Part shown: piece by piece, positions 22,904 through 34,900 of the stretch | Layout: each line of letters opens with the position of its first letter | Position numbering within the stretch: the first letter of the stretch is position 1 | Assembly: GCA_020796225.1 (NCBI GenBank) | Contig: CM036754.1 | Location: forward strand, 14,151,867-14,215,866 | Source: Arion vulgaris | Taxonomy: Eukaryota; Mollusca; Gastropoda; Stylommatophora; Arionidae | Length of the DNA: 64,000 nt | Reading direction: 5' to 3' | The notes under the pieces: model-generated | Told to the model about the DNA's origin: nothing | Database searches by the model: none | Seen by the model: only the letters and a program-made list of their open reading frames with translations | Program-made: the position numbers and the translations under genes

Positions 22904-25900
22904 GTAGGACGTCCATCTTCTTCTTCTCACATTTTCCCATAGGGAAGCGTAGATTCGCAACCAAGGCCTCCCAAGCCCTCCTATTAAAAACCATCTATTC
23001 CAGGTCTGTCCACTCTCTGACCCATTTTCTTGCATCTAGTTTCCAGCTTCCGTCTCCAGCTTCCGTCTCCAGCTTCCGTCTCCAGCTTCCGTCTCTAGCT
23101 TCCGTCTCCAGCTTCCGTCTCCAGCTTCCGTCTCCAGCTTCCGTCTCCAGCTTCCGTCTCCAGCTTCCGTCTCCAGCTTCCGTCTCCAGCTTCCGTCTCC
23201 AGGTGTTCTTGGGTCTTCCCTTACCTCTATTACCCTGCTGATACCATCGAAGGTCTGTCTGGTGATGCTGTCAAGAGTCTCCTTAGTATGTGTCCTATCC
23301 ATCGCCACCTTCTGCCCCTTATCTCTTGTTCCACTTGACTTTGTCCCGTTCTATCCCCACAGTTCCCTGTTTGTGGTCATGTCATACCATCGCTGATGGT
23401 GTATCTTTCATCCTGCTAACTAAATCTATAACATCACCTAAGTTTACCATCATTAACTAAATCTACAACTTGACCTAAGTTTACCATCATTAACTAAATC
23501 TACAACATCACCTAAGTTTACCATCATTAACTAAATCTACAACATTACCTAAGTTTACCATCATTAACTAAATCTACAACATTACCTAAGTTAATCATCA
23601 CATAATAGTAACTAATTATAGGTTGCATACGTTCATAATCGTGAGGAAACGAACGTGCACATTTTAGACCAAGTCTGACGTCGGCAAATGTTTTTTTAAA
23701 CAAATGTTCAACCAAAGTTAGTTTTTGTGAACAAGATGGCGGTACCTTGCCAACTAAAACAAATAACTAGACAGAGGTCTTCGCGGATTACTGGAAGAAG
23801 CATTTAGAGTACAGGAAGACTAGTATCCACTATGTGTACAGTCCAATCTGACTAGTGTCCACTATGTGTACATTTCAATTTGACTAGTGTCCACTATGTG
23901 TACAGTCCAATCTGACTAGTGTCCACTATGTGTACATTTCAATCTGACTAGTGTCCACTATGTGTACAGTCCAATCTGACTAGTGTCCAATATGGGCACA
24001 GTCCAATCTGACTAGTGTCCACTATGGGCACAGTCCAATCTGACTAGTGTCAACTATGTGTACATACAATCTGACTAGTGTCCACTATGTTTACAGTCCA
24101 ATGTGACTAGTGTCCACTATGTGTACATACAATCTGACTAGTGTCAACTATGTGTACATATAATCTGACTAGTGTCCACTATGTGTACATACAATCTGAC
24201 TAGTGTCCACTATGTGTACAGTTCAATCTGACTAGTGTCCTCTATGTGTACAGTCCAATCTGACTAGTGTCCAGTATGTGTACATACAATCTGACGAGTG
24301 TCTACTATCTGTACAGTCCAATCTGACTAGTGTCCACTATGTGTACATACAATCTGACTAATGTCCACTATGTGTACATTTCAATCTGACTAGTGTCCAC
24401 TATGTGTACATACAATCTGACAAGTGTTCACGATGTGTACATTTCAATATGACTAGTGTCCACTATGTGTACTTTTCAATATGACTAGTGTCCACTATGT
24501 GTACATACAATCTGACTAATGTCCACTATGTGTACATTCCAATATGACTAGTGTCCACTATGTGTACATACAATTTGACTAATGTCCACTATGTGTACAT
24601 ATCTCTACTCAGGATAATATGACCACTTGTAAATATCTACACACGACAGTATGGCCAGGTACACATTTATATCCGTACTGACGTCGCTGCCTACATTAGA
24701 CGGAAGTACTATTGCAAGGTATGGCCGTGTGAAGCATGGTCATTGAACACTTGCTGCCTACATTAGACGGAAGTACTATTGCAAGGTATGGCCGTGTGAA
24801 GCATGATCATTGAACAATTGCTGCCTACATTAGGCGGAAGTACTATTGCAAGGTATGGCCGTGTGAAGCATGGTCATTGAACAATTGCTGCCTACATTAG
24901 CCGGAAGTACTATTGCAAGGTATGGCCGTGTGAAGCATGATCATTGAACAATTGCTGCCTACATTAGCCGGAAGTACTATTGCAAGGTATGGCCGTGTGA
25001 AGCATGGTCATTGAACAATTGCTGCCTACATTAGCCGGAAGTACTATTGCAAGGTATGGCCGTGTGAAGAATGATCATTGAACAATTGCTGCCTACATTA
25101 GGCGGAAGTACTATTGCAAGGTATGGCCGTGTGAAGCATGGTCATTGAACAATTGCTGCCTACATTAGCCGGAAGTACTATTGCAAGGTATGGCCGTGTG
25201 AAGAATGATCATTGAACAATTGCTGCCTACATTAGGCGGAAGTACTATTGCAAGGTATGGCCGTGTGAAGCATGGTCATTGAACAATTGCTGCCTACATT
25301 AGACGGAAGTACTATTGCAAGGTATGGCCGTGTGAAGCATGGCCATTTAACAATTGCTGCCTACATTAGCCGGAGGTACTATTGCAAGGTATGGCAGTGT
25401 GAAGCATGGTCATTGAACAATCTAAGGGAAAAAATAGATGTGCTTATAAATATAAGTGCAACGGAAGAATCCACCGGTCAGAGAAGAGAACACAATCCAG
25501 AAGGAACTAAAACTCAAAGAGAACTAGCTGATGTTACACATAATCATAAAAAAATTGAAGTATTTTGGACATATAAAGAGACACAAAGCATTGGAGAAGA
25601 TCATTATGGAAGGAGGTATACCAGCAAAGAGAAGAGGAAGACTACAGAAAAGATGGATTCAGGATGTAACTGATGATTTGAGCATCACGGCTACAGAGGC
25701 GGGACATCTGGCCTATGAGAGAGAGAGAAATTCCGAAGGACTGCTAGGATGACAAAGTTCTGCCTAGGACCAACTATTAGAAGATAATAATGACTATAAA
25801 TACAACACATATAAACTTAGAACTTCCAGATACACATTCTCCTTCCCCAGGTTTTTTTTTCCGATCCAGAAGCACTTGAGCTTATTAGCTCTTCGGCTCG

Positions 25901-28900
25901 GTGCCATGGACATCGTAACCCTTCGGTTCGGTGCCACGAACACCGTAAATCTGGGGAATCTGTGGCTTTTTCTGCCATCCCGCGGAATTACACGTTGCAT
26001 TTGTAGATCAGGAAAAAGCGTTCGACCTCGTAGATAGGCACAAGTTGTGGAAAATACTAACAACCTATGGGGTTAATGAACACCTAATCAACCTTTGCAA
26101 GAACATTTATACTGACAGCCAATGTACGATTAGAACAAATACAGGATTATCAGAAAAGTTTCACGTAGGGTCAGGAGTAAGACAAGGTTGCGTACTATCC
26201 CGCTGCTATTCATCACGTACATTGACCACATTTGTAAAATAGCTAACACCAGCGAAGGAAACAACCTCGGAGAACTCTTAAATGAATTTCTTTTGCAGAC
26301 GATCAGGCAATCATATCAACAACAGAAGAACAGCTACAACAACACATCAACAGACTCCAGTTAGCATGTAACGAATACAACATGAGAATTAACATCGACA
26401 AAACAGAAGTAATGACATTCGCCAGAGAGGAAAACACTACCAACATCTCCATCGATAATCACCTACTAAATCAAGTAAAAGATTTCACATACCTGGGGAG
26501 CATTTTTCAGCAAATGGAAGAATAGCTAATGAAATTCAACACAGATGCAACAAAGCAAATCAAATGATAGGGCAAATGGCGCCAATTTTAAGATGCAAAC
26601 ACGTCACCATGAACACAAAAAGAGCAATGTTCAACACAATCTTTCTCCCCACACTATGTTACCAGTGCCAAACCTGGACGCTGACAACAAACGATAGAAG
26701 AAAACTAGTCACAACAGAGATGAAGTGTCTACGCAGAATGCTGGGTGTAACAAGAAGAGACCGGTTGAGAAATGAAGACATCAGGAAAAAAGTGGGTACA
26801 ACATCAGTACTAGACTTCATCAAGAAACAACAAATTAAATGGTTCGGTCACGTAAGCAGATTACCATCAGACAGTGCACTCCAAAGAGCAATGCTGCTCC
26901 GATACAATGGGTACAAAGCAAAAGGCCGGCCACGCAAAAGATGGACCTCAGAGATAACAGAGGCGACGAAAGAGACTATCTACGAAGCGCATACTAGGCC
27001 CGTTTTAGAAATCTCTTCCTGACCTGACGCTGTGAGGCATACAGGATTCGAGAAAGAAAGAAAGACACACAGAGGGATAGTCACCCGTAGTCCAACGTGC
27101 TACGAACACGCTGGGCAGACGGGCGCCCCGGGGTATAAACGCCCAAATGTCTTCACGAAACCAGACCTCACCCTGTGCTCACAGATTTCTGTGACCTAGA
27201 TATGAAGACGACATATTAAGATCATCTCGCTCGATGACCTATTTGTTTGAAACTGACAGCGAATCGAGGTCGATCCCATACCAAGTGTAGGTATCGACCA
27301 CACACACACACACACACACACTTCATCGAAGGAAGGATGGAAGACTGCAGTCTATGCTTACCAAATCAACATTCATAAACACCATGTTCTCCTGTTCAAT
27401 ACCGCATGTGTGCCATAGACACGACATCACCGAATGGCTTAGCCGGAGAGGGGGGAAGAAAGTATAAGATGATGTCCTGACGACTCTCATGTAGCGGGCG
27501 ACGCAACTCATGGTTGGTACAGATCAAGTGACGCGAATATAATAATGATGTTTGATAAATAATGTTGACAATTTGTGGCTGCTAGGATAAACAAATAAAG
27601 TTTTGCTTGATTTTAGTTGCACCTTTGATTCCGCGACAGTAGGTGGTAGATGGTCGTCTCTAGCGGTTCTCAACATGTGTGTCACGATACGGTTGTATGT
27701 TATCACTTGGTTAGAAGTGTGTAGTCACGTATTTAGTATGAAGCGCGTTGGCACATAGACTGTGCTGTATTATAATCCTTACTCACCTTATTTCCTTCAT
27801 TCTTTGCTTCATTCCTTCCTTCATTCCTTCCTTCGTTTCTACCGTTCGTACTTCTCTCCTCTTCCTTCCTACTTTCCTTCCTTCTTCTTCCCTTTCCTCT
27901 TCCTCCCTTCTTTCCTCCCTTCTTCTTTCCTTCCTCCCTTCCTTTCGTCTTTCCTTCATTTCGTTCGCTTGAAATATATTGTCTATATATTCAATGTTGT
28001 CTCTTACATAAACTTCACTGTCTTTTGTAGCTCACACAAATGTCAGTGTAATTGTATGTCCAGTGTTGTTTCACAAGGCAAGTGAGTTTGTCTCAGTCGC
28101 TCGAGTGGTTACCGGGGCCCAAATTTGGGGAGTAAAGAATAGAACCTCTGTTACCTGACACGCATGTCGCAAGAGGCGATTAAGGAGGTTTGGCTGAAAT
28201 CGGATGCACGTGTCCCAAATGTGTAGAAGTCAACCTGTTGCCTTGCAGGACGGCTGGGGACAGTCAAAGGCTAACGGAGAGCGAACCCAGTAAGCGCTGG
28301 CTGAATCCGGACACATCGTCGAAGGATAAGCAGCAGAGCTCTAAATGGCGCTGAAGATGTGACGAAACCCACCCATGCTAAGGCTGGATGAATCAGATTT
28401 TTACATGACTGAATTTATGGAGATATCTGGTACATCGGTCTTTTAGGTGATCGCGAGAGAGAGAGAGAGTTTGTCTCAGTATGTCATATTCGGGGCAGTC
28501 TTGAAGTATATGTTCTGCAGTCTGATGTGAAATGTACATGTACATGCACATGTACACGTGGCTGAATTACCAATCTTGAATTTTGTAAATATGTGGCTGC
28601 CGAGTCGATTGTTTCCTGTTCTGAGACGAAAAATGACAACTTGTTCTAATCTGCTCATATTATAGTGGTCATCTTGTGTCGGCGTTGGTTTGGTGACTTT
28701 CTGGTTGATTTAATCGTGCATTTTTTTGGGGTGTCAGTAACCAGTACGCCCGGCTGCTCTCATGCAGCACATTCCTTGGCCAGTCGGTCCGCTGTCTAAT
28801 TTCCTGGTATTCAACAGTGAGACGGTATCCACTGCAAGACGACTTTGCGCAGCTTGCACAGTTTAGACAGTAGTGTCTCTAGTCATGGCAATTTTCTGGA

Positions 28901-31900
28901 CTTGGAGTGCTGATTTTACATCCGTCAAAAATACAACAGGTTGAGGATCTATAGTCTGGTATTCAACAGTTTCTCAGTTGCCATCTTGATTGCCTGAATT
29001 TCTACATCATAGTTATGATATACATTTCCTGTAGGTGTTCTAATCGCATCTCTAACGTTGTTTGGGTATTCTATGTTCACTCCTGCGCCTGCATTCTTCA
29101 CTGAGTTTTCTACTCGCCCATCAGTGTATACCCGGACCAAGAGATCGTGTGGGTATTCTTCATTCAGAAAACTTAGTGACTGTCTTATGTTGCATGCTGT
29201 TCTGTTTATCCTTGTCGAATATTCCTTTCCCTTCTGTCTGGGTATATGCTTGTGATCCAGTCTCCTCTCTCTCCGAGATGTTTGTTCTGACACAGACTTC
29301 AGCGAATATTAACTTTTGGTAGGTATGAGTTTTGTCTATGAAGTCGTTTTGTAGGTCTTAGTTTTGTCTATGAAGTAGTTTGGTAGGTCTTAGTTTTGTC
29401 TATGAAGTAGTTTGGTAGGTCTTAGTTTTGTCTATGAAGTAGTTTGGTATATCTTAGTTTTGTCTATGAAGTCTCTTGGTAGGTCTTAGTTTTGTCTATG
29501 AAGTAGTTTGGTAGGTCTGAGTTTTGTCTATGAAGTAGTTTGGTAGGTCTTAGTTTTGTCTATGAAGTAGTTTGTTCTGGTGAATAAACCTGCTTTTGTA
29601 ATCCTCCCATTTTTATATATTTAGAATCTAGACATACCAGGGGCTTTGTTGAGTAAGTTATGCTCTTGTACATCTGTATGCCCTATCATGTATTCTAATA
29701 TTTCTCAGTTTCTTCAGTGTCCTTTCTTTCCATACCTTGTCAAAAGCTTTCTTTAAGTCTCTTTCCATGTGGCTAGTACCAGTGTGGCACTAATTAATTT
29801 GAGATGATCACCTATTCTGTGCATTCTCACTTGTTCTGTGCTTCCTCACCTGGTCTGTGTGCTCTCACCTGGTCTGTGTGCTCTCACCTGGTCTGTGTGC
29901 TCTCACCTGGTCTGCGTGTCATCACGAGGTCTGCGTGTACTCACACTGTCTGTGTGCTCTCACTTAGTCTGCGTGTCATCACGTGGTCTGCGTGCAATCA
30001 CTTGGTTTGTGTGCCCTAATCTGGTCTATGTGTATTCACCTGGTCCGTGTATCCAGTGCGCTCACCTACTGAGTGCGTCATCACGGGGTATGTGTGCCAT
30101 CATCAGGTGCATGTATCAATATCTGCTGTGCCCTGACCTAGTTCATGTATGATCACCTGAATTATGTATTATCAACAGGTCCGTGTATTTTCACCTGGCC
30201 TCTGTTATCGCTTGACCCATATATATCCAGCTGGTCAATGTGTCATCCCATAACCTCTATTAGTGTATCATCTAATGCCTACATATTATCTACCATCTTC
30301 TTACTGTTGCCCCCATGAAGTGTGTATTCTTAGAACAGCTGACACAATCAATAACATCAATACACCAGTGACATTTCCTCCAGTTCTGGCGGCTACATAT
30401 AAGAAATAACTATACACCGGCTCACATCCAAATATAGACTTGATGTTTTAACTGAAAGTTGGGTGAATGCAAATATGTGTATGAAATATTCTAGATGTGT
30501 GTACGCGCATGCGTTATTACTGAACGGATCGTAGGTTTATTAATTAACTGGATGCCCGCCTGCCCAGCGTGTTCGTAGCGCGTTGGACGACGGGTGACAA
30601 GCTCCCTGTGAGTACGGGTTCATATCCACGGGCTGGAAGAAAAGCCACAGGTTCTCCAGATTTACGGTGTTCGTGGTACCGATCTGAAGAGCTGAAAGCT
30701 CAAGTGCTTCTGGATTGAAAAAAAAAAAAAAAAAAATGAATGACGGAGCTCATAAAGCCATCGTTCTTATTTCACTGCTGGAGAAATATTCTAGTATTGT
30801 TACATGTTTCTTGTGTCTGTAAACAAGACTTGCATGCTCTTGACGTAAACAGATACAGATAGGAAGTAATCACTACCAACATATGTACCTGGGGACAGGA
30901 GCTACGGAGTGAACTGTGACATTTTGGGCATAGTCTGAGACAGATGTTTCTGGAGAAAGGAGATGCCGTGTGGGCTGCTATATTTCGGGCGTAGTCTGAT
31001 CAAACAGGCTGAGAAAAGAGGCTTTACTTCAGGATGTTCCCTCATCGCCAGAGACCTGTCTCATCATTTAGGTGTGAGAATTGTAACGTAGACTGTTCAT
31101 CACGTTTCGAAGACGGTAACTGTCAATATTACAAGTAGAATAGCTCATGCGAAAGCAACTTTTATGAAAATTAAAAACACACTATGTGTGAATTCACTAA
31201 TAATGACACTGCGGAAACAGGTGCTCCAGTGCTATATTGAACCAATACTTCAAGCTAGTGTTGTGGAGGCGGCTTGTGGTGTAGAGGTGACTTTGTTGAG
31301 ACGGCTTGTGGAGGCGGCTTGTGAAGGTGGCTTGTGGAGACGGAACAAAGGAATTCACTTTTCTGGGTCTATTGTTATCCGTCGCAGGTAAGAGAGTAGA
31401 TATACTGCAGGTAAGAGAGTAGAAATATTGCAGGTAAGAGAGTAGAGATATTGCAGGTAAGAGAGTAGAGTTATTGCAGGTAAGAGAGTAGATATACTGC
31501 AGGTAAGAGAGTAGAAATATTGCAGGTAAGAGAGTAAAAATATCGCAGGTAAGAGAGTAGAGATATTGCAGGTAAGAGAGTAGAGATATTGCAGGTAAGA
31601 GAGTAGAGATACTGCAGGTAAGAGAGTAAAAATATCGCAGGTAAGAGAGTAGAGATATTGCAGGTAAGAGAGTAGAGATATTGCAGGTAAGAGAGTAGAA
31701 ATATTGCAGGTAAGAGAGTAGAGATATTGCAGGTAAGATAGTAGAAATATTGCAGGTAGGAGAGTAGAAATATCGCAGGTAAGAGAGTAGAAATATCGCA
31801 GGTAAGAGAGTAGAAATATCGCAGGTAAGAGAGTAGAAATATCGCAGGTAAGAGAGTAGAAGTATCGCAGGTAAGAGAGTAGAAGTATTTCAGGTAAGAG

Positions 31901-34900
31901 AGTAGAGATATTGCAGGTAAGAGAGTGGAAATATCGGTAGGAATGGGTATTGAAGGGTGGAGAGTAAGAGGGATGTACTGCAGGAGCTACTAATTACTGT
32001 GTTTGTCTTCCTCCTCCATGCAGGAAAAGAGGATCAGAAAACAACGATGGAAGAGACTGAGCGGTTAACGATAGGGTCGATGGTGAACAAGGGAGAAGCG
32101 CCCGTTGTGGTACCACAGATTTTTGTTGACTATGGCAGTCGCAGGACATCCTATGCTTCTGCTTCTAGTTACGTCATGCCACGTGATCCTCCAGGTGCAC
32201 TAGCTCTTGATCGTCGGAGATCTTCTGGTAGCAGCGCAGGCAGCAGACGAACGTCTATGGCGTCTGATACAGACAGGTGAGTTAATATAGGCAGGTAAGA
32301 CATCATAGACAGGTAAGTACAAACAGACAGGTGAGACATCACAGACAGGTGAGACATCACAGACAGGTAAGTATAAACAGACAGGGGAGACATCACAGAC
32401 ATGTGAGTACATACAGACAGGTAAGACATCACAGACAGGATAGTATACACAGGTAGGTGAGTACATGCCGGCAGTTGTGTACATACAGACAGGTGAGACA
32501 TCACAGATAGGTGAGTACATACAGACAGGTGAGTGCATACAGGCAGGTGAGTGCATACAGGCAGGTGAGTGTATACAGACAGGTGAGTGCATACAGGCAG
32601 GTGAGTGCATACAGACAGGTTAGACATCTCAGACAGGTGAGACATTACAGACAGGTGAGACATCACAGACAGGTGAGACATCTCAGACAGGTGAGGACAT
32701 ACAAACAGGTTAGACACCACAGACAGGTGAGTAAATACAGACAGGTGAGGACATACATACTTTTATAATGAGTGATACAGATAATTTAGCCTTTACATAT
32801 ATACATCGATAATGTCTCACCTCGCCAGGTGAACACAGGTACATATTAACAATATCGTATATATATATATATATTAAAGTAGATGTAGATTTATCAAATG
32901 TACCTGTCCTACACGAGCTTACCTTCCAAAGACAAGGGCTCTAACTCGAGTGTAGTAAACTAATGAGCATCTCTTGTGATTTCTGATTTATTTCTACAGA
33001 CGGGGTTCGAACTCAAGTGTAGCAAGTCGGAGAACATCTTATGCATCAGACGTCGACCAACGTTGGTCAGCCTCAAGTTTGGCCAGCCGTCGAACATCAA
33101 TCTTTTCAGATTATTCGGACCGGCGAGAATCAGCCAGTAGTCGAGGCAGTAGGAAATGTTTGGATGGGACATATGTTTCTGTGGCAGGTAAATCTTATAT
33201 AGAGTCTTCTCTAGCCTTGTTCTCATACAATTTGTTATTACATCATCATTTTAACTGGTTCGATTTTGTGCAGGTATCGGATCATTTAGCAGGTAACAGT
33301 ACAGGTAGTGGATCATGTTACAGGTAATAGTACAGGTAGTGGATCGTGTTACAGGTAATAGTACAGGTAGTGGATCATGTTACAGGTAATAGTGAAATGA
33401 AAATCCTGGCATATCCTTTACAGGACGTAGCCATCAACAACAGTAAACGAGTCGTTGATTTTCTAGGCACCAATTATACGTTCAGTAGTTTGTCATTGCT
33501 TTCTGAACGGTGCGGTCTATTTTTACCTTTTGTAAAAATCCAAAGGAAACGAATTTGCTTCCGAACGTGCCTACCGTAGGGTTTGAACCAGGTACGCGTG
33601 GGTTTGTGATCGAGCTCACTACCGCTTGAGCTACAGACGCTCACGGATAATAGTACAGGTAGTGGATCGTGTTACAGGTAATAGTACAGGTAGTAAATCT
33701 TGTTACAGGTAATAGTACAGGTAGCGTATCGTGTTACAGGTATTAGTACAGGTAGTGGATCATGTTACAGGTAATAGTAGTTATATGATCATGTTACAGG
33801 TAATAGTACAGATAGTGAATCATGTTACAGGTAATAGTACAGATAGTGGATCATGTTACAGGTAATAGTACAGATAGTGGATCATGTTACAGGTAATAGT
33901 ACAGTTAGTGAATCATGTTACAGGTAATAGTACAGTTAGTGAATCATGTTACAGGTAATAGTACATATAGTGGATAATGTTACAGGTAATAGTACAGTTA
34001 ATGGATCACATTACAGGTTATAGTACAGTTATATGATCATGTTACAGGTAATAGTGCAGATAGTGGATCATGTTACAGGTAATAGTACAGATAGTGGATC
34101 ATGTTACAGGTAATAGTACAGGCAGTGGATCATGTTACAGGTAATAAAACAGGCAGTGGGTCATGCCACATATCATTTCTAAATCAGATGGAATGTGAGG
34201 TTGTTCTGTGTGTTCTAAGCGATTATGATTATGATCGTAATCATGATCATTATAATAGATTATGATGATGATCATAATCTATCTGTTCTCTATTCCTGTG
34301 ATCATAATCTATCTGTTCTCTATTCCTGTGATCATAATCTATCTGTTCTCTATTCATGTGATCATAATCTATCTGTTCTCTATTCCTGTGATCATAATCT
34401 ATCTGTTCTCTATTCCTGTGATCATAATCTATCTGTTCTCTATTCATGTGATCATAATCTATCTGTTCTCTATTCCTGTGATCATAATCTATCTGTTCTC
34501 TATTCCTGTGATCATAATCTATCTGTTCTCTATTCATGTGATCATAATCTATCTGTTCTCTATTCATGTGATCATAATCTATCTGTTCTCTATTCATGTG
34601 ATCATAATCTATCTGTTCTCTATTCATGTGACCATAATCTATCTGTTCTCTATTCATGTGATCATAATCTATCTGTTCTCTATTCCTGTGATCATAATCT
34701 ATCTGTTCTCTATTCATGTGATCATAATCTATCTGTTCTCTATTCATGTGATCATAATCTATCTGTTCTCTATTCCTGTGATCATAATCTATCTGTTCTC
34801 TATTCATGTGATCATAATCTATCTGTTCTCTATTCCTGTGGATTCCCTTCCAGCGTTCAGGGTACGCAACAAGTTCTGGCAAGTGTCCTTGAGTGCGTTT

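Noticed and set aside
27775..27965. Polypyrimidine tract as a long 3' splice-site region
   Set aside because: No exon follows in phase; it is a simple TTCC repeat in a 9-kb intron.
31164..31391. Extra exon of the C2 gene ending at CGTCGCAG|GTAAGAG
   Set aside because: The donor is perfect, but the resulting phase puts a stop in exon 2; exons 1 and 2 join cleanly without it.
31957..32023. Upstream extension of exon 2 (an ATG-started frame through the acceptor)
   Set aside because: The frame is open only by chance across the pyrimidine tract and acceptor; phase 1 joining at 32024 fits exon 1.
33560..33645. Possible tRNA gene on the minus strand
   Set aside because: Boxes A and B are present, but no acceptor-stem pairing was found and the sequence continues into a SINE body; treated as a tRNA-derived SINE. 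The same applies to 35760-35850, 41400-41490 and all family A heads.
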